Origin: an uncultured Treponema sp.
GTDB taxonomy: Bacteria; Spirochaetota; Spirochaetia; Treponematales; Treponemataceae
NCBI GenBank assembly: GCA_947166355.1
Contig: CAMVDX010000015.1
Coordinates: forward strand, 1 to 51,546
Reading direction: 5' to 3'
Length of the DNA stretch: 51,546 bases
Made by a program: the position numbers and the translations under genes. Below, one piece after another: positions 8,599 to 17,463 of this stretch. The first letter of the stretch is position 1, and each line of letters starts with the position of its first letter. The notes beneath the pieces are model-generated. The model made no database searches. It worked only from the letters and a program-made list of their open reading frames with translations, and was not told where the DNA came from.

Positions 8599-10202
8599 AA
8601 AAAATATTCATAGCAGTTTTATGTATAATTCCGTTGTGTCTAACCTCATGCGCATCGGCTCCAGAAGAAGAACTCTCACAAGAAGCAGCACCTCAGCTTG
8701 AAACATCAGAAACCGAGCTCCCGGAAACTTCTGAAGAAGATGAAAATTCAGACTCAGAAGAACAGAATCCGGATAATGAAATTCCCGGTGAAACTGAAAC
8801 GGGAAATGCAGAGACATCTGAAACAGAAGAGTTCCCGGAACCTGCAGATTTTTTAGAACCGGAAGTTATTACTCTCGAACCGATAGAAGAAATTGAACCT
8901 GCTGAAAATCTTCCAGAATCGGAAGAAGTTGAAAATGAAGAACCTCCACAAATTATTGTTCCAGATGAAAACAATACTGCTGAATCCGAAACTTCTGAAG
9001 CAAAAAATACTGAATCAGAAAATTTAACTGAAGATTCTTTTGCAGAAAACAATAATCCGTCAACTGATGAACAGAACAGCACAGACGAAAACTCTGCAAA
9101 CGAAATTATCATTCAGGAAAATCAATCTTATACTGACGATATTACAGGCGGAATTGACATAACTGATGATACAGATTCTTATACTGAATACAGCGAAGCT
9201 CAAAAAGAAATAATTCCATCACGTTCAGTAACTCTGAAAAAATTCGAATATCTGGATGTGACCTATCCCGGAACAGGATGGATTTACATGGGGCTCACAG
9301 ACAATTCAAAAGACCTCAGTTATTTTGGCCGTAAACTCGGAACAAAAGATACTAAGTTCAGCTTGCAGGCTCGTGAAGCAGGAACAAAAATAATTCATTT
9401 CTATAAAAATGATCCGCTTACAGGTCAATATCTCGATGACTATATTGAAGTTACAATTACTCCTGAAAACGGCTCAAACAAAACTCACATAGAAGCTCCT
9501 GAATATAAGCTTCCTGTTCAGAAAATTGAAAAAGCTGTAGAACAGATTAAAAATATATCTGAGGAAAACACCGAAGAAAAAAATACCGGAACAAATTCAA
9601 CAGAAAAAGCTTCTGCAATCACAACAAATTCGTCAATTTCAACTACTTCATCAAATTCTTCAACTTCTTCAGCTTCAAAAGAATCAGCAGGAACTTCTGT
9701 AAATCAAAAAAATACTGAAAAAACTACAGAAAATACAAGCACTCAAACTGAATTAAAACAAACAACAGCAAACACAGAAGAAAGTAAATCAGCTGCTAAA
9801 ACAGAATCAAAAACCATATCAGCTTCTGAAAGCTCCACTGTAAATACAACGGGCACTTCTTCTGAAAAAGCAGAAACGAACACAACAGAAGTTGATGAAT
9901 CTAAAGCATTTTCTGTAAATTCTTTGTCACTTTTACAGGAAGCTCAAGTTTTATATAATGAGAAAGAATATTCAGCTGCACTTAAAAAGCTCAATCAATT
10001 CTTTGAGTTTTCAACTGACAACCGTGATGAAGCACTTTATCTCAAAGGTCAGATTCTCGAAGCAAAATCTGATGTACGTGACATCAAAGGTGCAATTGAT
10101 GCCTATACAACGCTTACTAAAAACTACCCGGCAAGCAGGCTTTGGGACAGTGCAAATAAGCGTATAATATATTTAAAAAGATTCTATTTGGAGGTTAGAT
10201 AG
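8595..10202 (+). CDS. Acidic low-complexity lipoprotein with TPR-like C-terminus
   Basis: The 535-residue product has a lipoprotein signal peptide with lipobox LTSC (Cys about residue 19). Residues about 20-200 are dominated by Glu, Ser, Thr, Asn and Pro with repeated SETE/ETSE pieces. A compact domain at about 205-295 contains the segment WIYMGLTDNSKDLSYFG and looks beta-rich. A second Ser/Thr/Asn-rich linker follows. The last 85 residues form helix pairs typical of TPR or YbgF-like repeats (LYNEKEYSAALKKLNQFF, AIDAYTTLTKNYPAS). It is probably a surface or periplasmic tether. It overlaps the preceding gene by four bases. Confidence 0.8.
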   Translation: MKKIFIAVLCIIPLCLTSCASAPEEELSQEAAPQLETSETELPETSEEDENSDSEEQNPDNEIPGETETGNAETSETEEFPEPADFLEPEVITLEPIEEIEPAENLPESEEVENEEPPQIIVPDENNTAESETSEAKNTESENLTEDSFAENNNPSTDEQNSTDENSANEIIIQENQSYTDDITGGIDITDDTDSYTEYSEAQKEIIPSRSVTLKKFEYLDVTYPGTGWIYMGLTDNSKDLSYFGRKLGTKDTKFSLQAREAGTKIIHFYKNDPLTGQYLDDYIEVTITPENGSNKTHIEAPEYKLPVQKIEKAVEQIKNISEENTEEKNTGTNSTEKASAITTNSSISTTSSNSSTSSASKESAGTSVNQKNTEKTTENTSTQTELKQTTANTEESKSAAKTESKTISASESSTVNTTGTSSEKAETNTTEVDESKAFSVNSLSLLQEAQVLYNEKEYSAALKKLNQFFEFSTDNRDEALYLKGQILEAKSDVRDIKGAIDAYTTLTKNYPASRLWDSANKRIIYLKRFYLEVR

Positions 10203-10207
10203 ATTAT

Positions 10208-10924
10208 ATGAAAAAATTGACAAAATCTATTCTTATTATTGGATTGGGCTCTACCCTTTTTTCATCCTGTGTATTAGGACGCCCGGCAAAGGAAGAAGCT
10301 CCTGTCCGCTCAATTACAGTTTCGGGTACGGGAAGCGTTTCCGTAAAACCTGATATGGTCTCAATGAAATTCATTGTAAAAAATACAGGGTGGAACTGTC
10401 CACAGACAGCAGAGCGAAATGCAATAAATACAACGAATACAATCAATGCAATTAAAGAAGCTGGAATTTCAGATTCTGATATTTCAACTTATGATTATTC
10501 CATTACTCAGGATAATTCTCATACATATGCCGGCGAATATACAGTCCGCAACACAATTGCCGTAACCATCAGAAATCTTGACCTTACAGGTAAAGTTATT
10601 GATGCAGCTGTTAAAAATAACACAGGCGCAAACGGCATTACATCCTTTGAATATCTTGTTTCTGACAAGGCAAGTGCTTTACGAGAAGCACGAACTCTTG
10701 CAATAAAGAATGCACAGGATGCGGCAGCATTACTTGCTGGAGCGAGCGGCTGTAAGGTAAACAGTGTACTCGAAATCCGTGAGGATTATACCAATGCAGG
10801 TCGCAGCAATGATATGATGTTCAAAGCTGTTTCAATGGCAGATGGAGGAACACAAACACCAATCGTAGAGGGAAATATAACAATTACTTCTAACGTAACT
10901 GTAAAATATGAATTAACTAACTAA
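10208..10924 (+). CDS. SIMPL (DUF541) domain lipoprotein
   Basis: The product is 238 residues. The signal peptide ends in a lipobox LFSSC. The mature part matches the SIMPL/DUF541 family: an opening strand ITVSGTGSVSVKPDMVSM, the middle segment DISTYDYSITQ, and the helix with AIKNAQDAAALLAGASG followed by SVLEI. These are periplasmic or outer-surface proteins whose biochemical role is poorly known. A GGAGG site lies in the end of the upstream gene, only a few bases away, so it belongs to the smc-lipoprotein operon. serS follows after 16 bases. Confidence 0.85.
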   Translation: MKKLTKSILIIGLGSTLFSSCVLGRPAKEEAPVRSITVSGTGSVSVKPDMVSMKFIVKNTGWNCPQTAERNAINTTNTINAIKEAGISDSDISTYDYSITQDNSHTYAGEYTVRNTIAVTIRNLDLTGKVIDAAVKNNTGANGITSFEYLVSDKASALREARTLAIKNAQDAAALLAGASGCKVNSVLEIREDYTNAGRSNDMMFKAVSMADGGTQTPIVEGNITITSNVTVKYELTN

Positions 10925-10940
10925 TAAGAGGACTAAAAAT

Positions 10941-12218
10941 ATGTTGGACTACAAATTTATTAAAGACAATCTTGATGCTGTAAAACAGAACATTATTAAC
11001 CGTAACATGACTGCTGACGCAGACAAGGTTGTAGAACTTTTTGACAAGCGCACTGCCCTTGTAACAAAACTTCAGGGACTTCAGCAGAAGCGTAACGAAA
11101 ACGCTCAGGCTATGAAGCAGAAACTCGACCCGGAAAAACGTAACGAGCTCATTGCAGCCGGTAAGGCAATTAAAGACGAAATTACTTCTGTAGAAGCAGA
11201 AACAAAAGAAACAGAAGCAGCCCTTGAAGAAGCTGCCCGCCAGATTCCAAACATGGTTCACCCAGATGCTCCAGTTGGAAAGCTTGATACAGAAAATCTT
11301 GAAGTAAAGAAGGTTGGAACTCCACGCAAGTTTGACTTTGAACCAAAAGATCATGTTCAGCTTGGAGAATCTCTCGACATCATCGACTTTGACCGCGGTA
11401 CAAAGGTATCTGGACCAAAGTTCTACTATCTTAAAAATGAAGCAGTATTCCTTGAGCAGGCTTTAATTATGTACGCACTCAACACTCTCCGCAAGCACAA
11501 CTTCCAGATGTTCATTACACCTGATGTTGCAAAGGAAGAGGTTCTTAAGGGAATCGGTTTCAACCCACGCGGAAACGAATCTAACGTTTACTCAATCGAA
11601 GAAGAAGGAACCTGTCTCGTTGCAACAGCAGAAATCACACTCGGTGGATATCATCAGGATGAAATCTTAGACAAGGCTAGCCTTCCACGTTTCTACGGAG
11701 GACTTTCACACTGTTTCCGCCGCGAAGCAGGTGCCGCAGGTCAGTTTAGCAAAGGACTCTACCGCGTTCACCAGTTTGATAAGGTAGAAATGTTTGCTTA
11801 CGCAACTCCAGAGCAGTCAGACGAGATTCACGAAAAGCTCCGCCAGATTGAAGAGGAAATCTTTACAGGACTCGGACTTCCATTCCATGTTGTAGATACC
11901 TGTACTGGAGACCTCGGTGCTCCGGCTTACCGCAAATGGGACTTGGAAGCATGGATGCCTGGCCGTAACGGTGGTGAATACGGCGAAGTAACTTCTACAT
12001 CTAACTGTACAGACTACCAGGCCCGCCGCCTCAACATCAAATATAAGGACGATGACGGAAAGAACAAGTACGTTCATACCTTGAACGGAACAGCAATTGC
12101 CGTAGGCCGTGCAATGCTCGCAATTCTCGAAAACTATCAGAATGCAGACGGCTCTGTAACAATCCCTGAAGTACTTGTTCCTTACTGTGGATTTGACAAA
12201 ATTTTACCTAAGAAATAA
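10941..12218 (+). CDS. serS: Seryl-tRNA synthetase
   Basis: The product is 425 residues, the normal size for bacterial SerRS, which charges tRNA-Ser (and tRNA-Sec where present) with serine. The N-terminal long coiled-coil arm that holds the tRNA extra arm covers about residues 1-105. The class II catalytic core follows: motif 2 appears in HCFRREAGAAGQ with FYGGLS before it, then DLGAPAYRKWDLEAWMPG, SNCTDYQARR and the motif 3 region NGTAIAVGRAMLAILE. The start has an AGAGGA site. It is the last gene before a strong hairpin at 12249. Confidence 0.97.
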   Translation: MLDYKFIKDNLDAVKQNIINRNMTADADKVVELFDKRTALVTKLQGLQQKRNENAQAMKQKLDPEKRNELIAAGKAIKDEITSVEAETKETEAALEEAARQIPNMVHPDAPVGKLDTENLEVKKVGTPRKFDFEPKDHVQLGESLDIIDFDRGTKVSGPKFYYLKNEAVFLEQALIMYALNTLRKHNFQMFITPDVAKEEVLKGIGFNPRGNESNVYSIEEEGTCLVATAEITLGGYHQDEILDKASLPRFYGGLSHCFRREAGAAGQFSKGLYRVHQFDKVEMFAYATPEQSDEIHEKLRQIEEEIFTGLGLPFHVVDTCTGDLGAPAYRKWDLEAWMPGRNGGEYGEVTSTSNCTDYQARRLNIKYKDDDGKNKYVHTLNGTAIAVGRAMLAILENYQNADGSVTIPEVLVPYCGFDKILPKK

Positions 12219-12248
12219 TGTGTAAGGCCGCTGGCGGCCGGTGTTCAA

Positions 12249-12290
12249 TAGTAGACCTAAAAATTGCGAAAGCAATTTTTAGGTCTACTA
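12249..12290 (+). other. Perfect 19-bp hairpin with GAAA tetraloop
   Basis: Arms 12249-12267 and 12272-12290 are perfect complements closed by GAAA. It lies between serS and the permease gene, only two bases before the AAAGGAG ribosome site (12293-12299). It lacks a downstream T-run, so it is not a textbook terminator. A smaller GGCCGC/GCGGCC hairpin lies at about 12227-12240. It could serve to stabilise an RNA end, or be another mobile palindrome. Confidence 0.7.
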
Positions 12291-12305
12291 CCAAAGGAGT
12301 CACCT

Positions 12306-13418
12306 ATGGACGAAACAGAAAAACTGAATAAAAACACACCATCAAACAGAATCTTTTATCTCGTTTTATTTCTGGCTGTTGTACTTGCGGGTTTTCTGTG
12401 TAAAACCATGTCTACCGTGCTTATACCTGTTATACTTTCTTTTATGCTTTCCTTTGTATTTCTGCCAATCATTAAAAAACTGAACGTAAAAACAGGTATT
12501 CCATGGGTAATTTCTTCATTGATAATTGTTATTCTGTTTTTCATAGCAATACTCGGACTTACTTCTATTCTTGTAAGTTCACTTACAGGAATCCTTTCAG
12601 AATACCCAAAATACGAAAGCCGCTTTATGTCAATCTATCAGGTTATAGCCAATAATTTTGATATTGAAATTGATAACACAAAAAGTCTTTTCCAGAATCT
12701 TTGGGGCTCATTAAAAATCCGTGAATACATACAGAAGCTGGCAGTAATGCTTTCATCAGGTGTAATTTCATTCAGTAAAACCATCTTTTTGATTTCTATT
12801 ATGACTGCTTTTATCCTTATTGAAATGCGTCTCACAAAACGAAAGATGCATTATGCCTTTAAAGATAATCGCGCAAAAATCACAAGGATTTCAAATCAGA
12901 TTATTAATCAGACAGTCCGCTATATTTCCATTAAGTTTTTTATTTCGCTTGCAACTGGTATTGTTTGTGGAATAGCTTCCCTGATTATCGGTCTGGACTT
13001 CCCTATTGTCTGGGGCTTTCTTGCTTTCATCATGAACTTTATTCCGATTTTCGGTTCAGTAATTTCTGTTGGTCTTACAACTATTTTCTCACTTATTCAG
13101 TTTTATCCAAGCTGGGGAAAAACACTATTTATATTGATTTTTATGACTTCTGTAAATATGGTTCTTGGAAATATTCTTGAACCGCGTATCGAAGGAAAAA
13201 ATCTTGGCATTTCACCTGTAATGATTCTCATCAGTCTTTCTGTATGGGGATATATCTGGGGCTTTACAGGAATGCTGATTGCGGTTCCTCTCATGGTAAT
13301 CATAAAAATTGTCTGTGAAAATATTGAATATCTGAAAGGTCTTGCAATAATTATAGGAAACGATCCACGGCAGCAGAATCCTATTCAAAATCAAAATCAG
13401 CAGAAAGATACAAACTAA
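12306..13418 (+). CDS. AI-2E family transporter (PF01594-type permease)
   Basis: The 370-residue product has about seven to eight transmembrane segments in the family's arrangement: two N-terminal helices (FYLVLFLAVVLAGFL, then IPVILSFMLSFVFLP), a soluble middle part, and a C-terminal membrane block with the conserved ending LVNPIIVGK-like segment replaced by GNILEPRIEGKNLGISP. Members export autoinducer-2 or other small compounds or act as Na+/H+ antiporters, so the substrate is unknown. The ATG was chosen for the AAAGGAG site; an upstream TTG in frame lies inside the hairpin. It converges on the next gene, with the stop codons overlapping. Confidence 0.87.
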   Translation: MDETEKLNKNTPSNRIFYLVLFLAVVLAGFLCKTMSTVLIPVILSFMLSFVFLPIIKKLNVKTGIPWVISSLIIVILFFIAILGLTSILVSSLTGILSEYPKYESRFMSIYQVIANNFDIEIDNTKSLFQNLWGSLKIREYIQKLAVMLSSGVISFSKTIFLISIMTAFILIEMRLTKRKMHYAFKDNRAKITRISNQIINQTVRYISIKFFISLATGIVCGIASLIIGLDFPIVWGFLAFIMNFIPIFGSVISVGLTTIFSLIQFYPSWGKTLFILIFMTSVNMVLGNILEPRIEGKNLGISPVMILISLSVWGYIWGFTGMLIAVPLMVIIKIVCENIEYLKGLAIIIGNDPRQQNPIQNQNQQKDTN

Positions 13419-14362
13419 TTAAATAGAGTACTGGTTGTTTTTTCATAAAGGAATCTCAAATCTTCTTCCTGCATTGTGGTATAGCGGAAATCGACACATG
13501 AATGAAGACCGTCTGCACTGCGATAAATCTTATTTACTATACTGGTTACAAAAATATCCCGCGTAAGAATTGGACCTCGCTTTATAGAAAAAGATAATTT
13601 GATTCCGTATTCTTCATTTACAAAAAAAGTGCAGGCTTTACTTTCCATTCCAAGAACAAGCCTTTCATGATCAACAAATAAAATGGACAAGGGTTTTACT
13701 CTGTTTTCCATAGCTTCAAGTCCATTTGTATGAGGCTCCGTAAGGTATTTACAGACAGGTATGAGTTGAATTCCATTTCCGGCATTCTTTTCAAGCTTAG
13801 CCTGCTCCACAAAAACTTCAAGCAGATCTTTTGCCTTTTTCTGATATTCAAGAGGAATGATTTTCCATACAGGCCGCACAAAAAGTTCTATGTCATTTTC
13901 AGGAATACACTTTAGATTCAAGTCACGGCGAGATTTACAGTCAAAATAAATCACCGAAGAAAAATCATAATCAGAATCTTCTTCAATATCTGCTATACGC
14001 TCTATCTGATCTGGTATTAAAAGTGTCAGCCCTTTTTTTGTTTCTTTTACAGGGGAAATAAAATATAAACCGACACGATTAAAATAAAATTCAACTTTTA
14101 CAGTTTTACCGGCAAAACTTGCAACAGACTGGAGTGGATTTTCCAGAAGGATTTCGCCATTCTTTTTTACCTTGATGTGCTCACCTTTAATTGCAACAGG
14201 AAAAATTTGTGAAGTTAGTGAACGTATTTCGAGTTCTTTATCTTCTGAGTCCGAAGACAATTCCTCTTCGATTGGAGTAAGCGTTACCGGTACATTTCCA
14301 TCAATAAGATACTGAAGTACAAGTTCTCTTTCTATTCCCGTGAGTTTACTATGTTCCATCAT
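13415..14362 (-). CDS. Conserved hypothetical protein, possibly PilZ-like
   Basis: The product is about 315 residues with no signal peptide and no membrane segment. The middle is beta-rich (HIKVKKNGEILLENP, VKVEFYFNRVGLYFISPV) and the C-terminus (about the last 90 residues) has strands followed by the helix EEDLRFLYEKT, which resembles the end of PilZ-type cyclic-di-GMP domains. The RxxxR and D/NxSxxG ligand motifs are not evident, so the link is only tentative. The ATG at 14362 overlaps the stop of the upstream lipoprotein gene (ATGA), which points to coupling; an in-frame GTG at 14374 is possible. Confidence 0.65.
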   Translation of the reverse strand: MMEHSKLTGIERELVLQYLIDGNVPVTLTPIEEELSSDSEDKELEIRSLTSQIFPVAIKGEHIKVKKNGEILLENPLQSVASFAGKTVKVEFYFNRVGLYFISPVKETKKGLTLLIPDQIERIADIEEDSDYDFSSVIYFDCKSRRDLNLKCIPENDIELFVRPVWKIIPLEYQKKAKDLLEVFVEQAKLEKNAGNGIQLIPVCKYLTEPHTNGLEAMENRVKPLSILFVDHERLVLGMESKACTFFVNEEYGIKLSFSIKRGPILTRDIFVTSIVNKIYRSADGLHSCVDFRYTTMQEEDLRFLYEKTTSTLFN

Positions 14363-15117
14363 ACTTTTTTCCACCTGTCTATAGTAATCTGATAAAACTC
14401 ATAGTTTCCGCCTGAGCTTAGAAACATCGTCATATCAATTATACCACAGTCTGTGTAAAAACGCACAGGAATCTGCATAAGTTCTGCACCAATAAATGGT
14501 TCACCCAAAATCCATTTTGAAAAAAGAGGCTTGAGTTCTTCTTTTTTTTCTGACTTTTTATTTTTTTCATCAGAATCTTTTGATTCTGATTCGATGTTTT
14601 TTATTTCTTTATTGTAATCTTCCGGGATTTTTTTTCCGAAGTTTTCTTTCCAGCCAGAAATTAAATCATTACGGAAAAAAACATAATTAAAAATATACTT
14701 TCTCGAAAAATAAGAATCAGCTCCGGAATACAGATTTTTTGAAAGCTTCTCACAAAATTCATTTATTTTTTCATTTGCAGAAGGATTTAGTTTTGAAATA
14801 TCAAGACTTCCAAAATCCTCCAGTTCTGGAAAAACCGGAACATTGTCATTTGAAATTACTTTTATTAAATCAACGTTATATAGTATATCTTGTGAAATAT
14901 TTACAGAAGTACGAGAAATATCCGCCGTTAATCTTTCAGGTGCAAGTTCAGTTGTCCAGCTTATCTCCTGCTCCTTATTTTTTACAGCCTGTTTTATTGT
15001 GTTATTTTCTGAATAAATGAGTTTCGTCTCTGTGGTATTATTTTTGCAGGAGAAAAAAAGTACCGGAAGGAGCATACTTGAGAGAATAAAAACTTCAAAA
15101 TATAACTTTTTTTTCAA
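14359..15117 (-). CDS. Hypothetical lipoprotein
   Basis: The product is 252 residues. A lipoprotein signal peptide ends in lipobox LFFSC (Cys at about residue 24). The rest is soluble, with a Lys/Glu/Ser-rich stretch around residues 175-195 (ESKDSDEKNKKSEKKEE) and a C-terminal part that looks like a mixed alpha/beta domain. No family is recognised. The start codon is TTG, supported by AGGAG with a six-base spacing; no ATG is available there. It is the first gene of a two-gene unit with the PilZ-like protein. Confidence 0.7.
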   Translation of the reverse strand: MKKKLYFEVFILSSMLLPVLFFSCKNNTTETKLIYSENNTIKQAVKNKEQEISWTTELAPERLTADISRTSVNISQDILYNVDLIKVISNDNVPVFPELEDFGSLDISKLNPSANEKINEFCEKLSKNLYSGADSYFSRKYIFNYVFFRNDLISGWKENFGKKIPEDYNKEIKNIESESKDSDEKNKKSEKKEELKPLFSKWILGEPFIGAELMQIPVRFYTDCGIIDMTMFLSSGGNYEFYQITIDRWKKV

Positions 15118-15236
15118 TATTATCTCCTGTGAAATAAACCCATTCGAGCGTTAATAATAATATCACACTTTATAATCAGCGTCATTAGTCAAACCTTTAA
15201 AATGTAAAAAAAAATTAATTTTTTTATTCAAAGTTA

Positions 15237-15265
15237 TTGACATAACCGAGTATAAATGGTATAAA
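15237..15265 (+). promoter_or_regulatory. Predicted strong promoter of tRNA-Val
   Basis: TTGACA, a 17-base spacer and TATAAA (15260-15265). The expected start point is about 10 bases before the tRNA. Confidence 0.7.
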
Positions 15266-15281
15266 TAAAACATCAACTGAC

Positions 15282-15355
15282 GGGCAGTTAGCTCAGCTGG
15301 TACGAGCGTCTGGTTTACACCCAGAATGTCGGGAGTTCGATCCTCTCACTGCCCA
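15282..15355 (+). tRNA. tRNA-Val (anticodon UAC)
   Basis: A 74-base cloverleaf: acceptor GGGCAGT pairs with ACTGCCC (15348-15354), discriminator A, D-arm GCTC/GAGC, anticodon stem TCTGG/CCAGA around loop TTTACAC (anticodon TAC) and a GTTCGAT T-loop. CCA is not encoded. It has its own promoter and terminator. Confidence 0.97.
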
Positions 15356-15360
15356 TAATA

Positions 15361-15398
15361 AAAAGACTAGGTTCGATTAAAACCTGGTCTTTTTTTTT
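15361..15398 (+). terminator. Rho-independent terminator after tRNA-Val
   Basis: A 13-bp stem (15361-15373 with 15381-15393, one T-G wobble), loop of seven, and a run of about ten T. It ends just before the ribosome site (AGGAGG) of the DUF2147 gene. Confidence 0.85.
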
Positions 15399-15414
15399 GT
15401 TTTAGGAGGCAAAA

Positions 15415-15915
15415 ATGAAAAAAATTACTGCAATTCTGGCAGTTCTTCTTCTGGCTGGAACAATGTGTTTTGCTGCTGACCCGGCAGAGGGATTCTGGAT
15501 TAGTGTTGATGAAAAGACTAATGATGATACTGCAGGCTGGAAAATCTGGCAGGAAGGTGGAAAGCTTAACGGAATGATTCTTTCTGTTGCTGACAAACCT
15601 CAGGATGAAAAAGCTACCGGCGGTAAGGGAAAATCTTACGACAACTTTATGAAAGGTGCAGATATAAGTACATTCTCTGTTGTTGGTACTACCTGGATCT
15701 GGGATCTTGTAAACCAGGGTGAAGGAAAATGGGCAAACGGTTATATCATTGATCCTAGTGATGGTAAACGCTACAAGTGCCGCATTACTTTCCACAAAGC
15801 TGATGGAAAGAAATACAAAAGTGATACACTCGAAATGCGAGGAGAAGTAGGACCTTTTGGCCGCAGTCAGTTCTGGAAGAAGGCTTCAGAAGAGGCTGCT
15901 TCTGCATTACGCTAA
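15415..15915 (+). CDS. DUF2147 family secreted protein
   Basis: The 166-residue product has a cleavable signal peptide (KKITAILAVLLLAGTMCFA, then ADPAEG). The mature part follows the DUF2147 pattern: an opening GFWISVDEKT...GWKIWQEGGKLNGMIL, the central region with Lys/Gly-rich loop and WIWDLVNQGEGKWANGYIIDPSDGKRY, and an ending GEVGPFGRSQFWKKA. Family members are small periplasmic beta-barrel-like proteins of unknown role. An AGGAGG site seven bases before ATG supports the start. truB follows after 19 bases, probably on the same transcript. Confidence 0.88.
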   Translation: MKKITAILAVLLLAGTMCFAADPAEGFWISVDEKTNDDTAGWKIWQEGGKLNGMILSVADKPQDEKATGGKGKSYDNFMKGADISTFSVVGTTWIWDLVNQGEGKWANGYIIDPSDGKRYKCRITFHKADGKKYKSDTLEMRGEVGPFGRSQFWKKASEEAASALR

Positions 15916-15934
15916 ATAAATAAAGGAGTTCCGT

Positions 15935-16966
15935 GTGTCTGAATTTTCATCACATGATGGTATTGTTCTTCTTGCAAAAAGGACTGGGCTTACTTCTTTT
16001 GCATCTTTGCACAGCGTAAAAAAAGCTCTCGGTACAACAAAGGTGGGGCACACAGGAACTCTCGACAGTTTTGCTCAGGGACTGCTCGTTGTTTGCACGG
16101 GCCGTCTCACAAAGCTGGCCGGAAATATAACAGAATTTGATAAATCTTATGAGGCTGTAATCAAATTCGGCCAGGAAACAGATACTCTTGAATACACGGG
16201 AAGTATCATTAAAACAGCCCCCCTTCCTTCTTTAGAAGCACTTAATAAGGCAATCAGTAAATATACAGGAAATATAATGCAATCCCCTCCTTCCTTCAGT
16301 GCTGTTCATGTAAACGGCAAGCGTGCCAGTGACCTTGCCAGAGAAGGAAAAACCGTTGAGATTCCCCCTCGCCCAGTTTCAGTTTTTAAGGCCAATCTAA
16401 TAGATACAAAAAAAGATTCATGGGGTTTGATTGAATACTGCAAAATCTCATTTACAGTTTCTAAAGGAACTTATATAAGATGTCTTGCACGCGATATAGC
16501 AATTGAAGCAGGAAGTGCAGGACATCTCGTTGGATTATACAGAACCCGTGTTGGAAATTTTGATATAAAGGATGCGGCAGGTTTTGGAGAACTCGGAGAA
16601 TTTTCGATTGAATCGGCAATTGCAGAAGCTGAAAGATTTCATCTGGCAAAAACAGATATTAATACTGAAAAATCAATTTCATATCCAGATGATTCACAGC
16701 TGCAGGAAGAAATCCGCCGAAATCTCCGTGGATTAGACCGTAGCACAGCTTCCCTCTGTGGCTTTGAATCCATCACACTTAAAGATGAAGCTGCCGAAAA
16801 AGATTACTGTAACGGCAAGCCTCTTCGCTCTGCCCTCTTTACAACAAATCTTCATGACTTAGCCCCTTCTGCATGCTATGCAGTTTTTTCAAAAGAAGAA
16901 GTTTTCCGAGGTCTTATAGAAAAAGAAAGCGGTGGTCGAATCCGCCACCGCTTTGTATTGAACTAG
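15935..16966 (+). CDS. truB: tRNA pseudouridine-55 synthase TruB
   Basis: The product is 343 residues. TruB converts U55 in the T-loop of tRNAs to pseudouridine. The catalytic motif is GHTGTLDSFAQGLLVV, with nucleophile Asp44; Ser replaces the Pro often found after it. Further family blocks are KSYEAVIKFGQETDT, QSPPSFSAVHVNGKRA and GTYIRCLARDI. The end (about residues 245-343) is longer than the minimal enzyme and forms an extra PUA-like region. The start is GTG with AAAGGAG six bases before it. It lies convergent to rbfA instead of following it on the same strand. Confidence 0.95.
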   Translation: MSEFSSHDGIVLLAKRTGLTSFASLHSVKKALGTTKVGHTGTLDSFAQGLLVVCTGRLTKLAGNITEFDKSYEAVIKFGQETDTLEYTGSIIKTAPLPSLEALNKAISKYTGNIMQSPPSFSAVHVNGKRASDLAREGKTVEIPPRPVSVFKANLIDTKKDSWGLIEYCKISFTVSKGTYIRCLARDIAIEAGSAGHLVGLYRTRVGNFDIKDAAGFGELGEFSIESAIAEAERFHLAKTDINTEKSISYPDDSQLQEEIRRNLRGLDRSTASLCGFESITLKDEAAEKDYCNGKPLRSALFTTNLHDLAPSACYAVFSKEEVFRGLIEKESGGRIRHRFVLN

Positions 16967-17087
16967 ATTGCTTCGGCTACGCCTCGCAATGACATTATTG
17001 TCTTTGCTACGCCTCGCAATTTTGTTATTACTTCGTTGTAAACGCCTCGCGATAACGTCATTGCGAACCGCAGGTGAAGCAATCCAT
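16967..17087. repeat. Cluster of family A palindromes between truB and rbfA
   Basis: At least three partial copies of CTACGCCTCGCAAT(GAC), ending in a forward copy with GTCATTGCGAACCGCAGGTG and GCAATCC. The cluster starts at the base after the truB stop and ends next to the rbfA stop, so it fills the whole gap between two convergent genes. Confidence 0.8.
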
Positions 17088-17088
17088 A

Positions 17089-17463
17089 TTATTCTTTGCT
17101 TTCAGAAGCCTTTTCTTCCCGTTCCAGCTCATTCAGCTTTTGTACCATGTCAAAACCGGCTTTCATGCCAGCATCTACCTGGAACTGCAGCTTTGGAAAC
17201 TGACGGATTCTCAGTTTTTTTGCAATTTCACGCTGAATAAAACCGGCAGCGGCCTGAAGTCCGTCTACTCCCTTCTTAACCTGTCCATCAGGAAGGAATG
17301 AAGAAACATAAACTTTTGCATAGCTCAAATCGCTGGTAACTTCCACGCGGTTTACACTAAGGAAAGTATTTACGCGGGGATCTTTTACTTCTCCGCGCAG
17401 AATCAACTGGGAAATCTCGTCGCGGAGCTGGTCATTCAGTCTCTGAATACGATACTGTCCCAT
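17089..17463 (-). CDS. rbfA: 30S ribosome-binding factor RbfA
   Basis: The 124-residue product is a single KH-like domain, the normal size for RbfA, which helps mature the 5' end of 16S rRNA and cold adaptation of the 30S subunit. Recognised blocks are RLNDQLRDEISQLILRGEVKDPR, the strand VNRVEVTSDLSYAKVYVSS and the helix GFIQREIAKKL with RQFPKLQF. The C-terminus is Glu/Lys-rich. Its ATG overlaps the infB stop (TAATG), so translation is probably coupled. Confidence 0.95.
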   Translation of the reverse strand: MGQYRIQRLNDQLRDEISQLILRGEVKDPRVNTFLSVNRVEVTSDLSYAKVYVSSFLPDGQVKKGVDGLQAAAGFIQREIAKKLRIRQFPKLQFQVDAGMKAGFDMVQKLNELEREEKASESKE

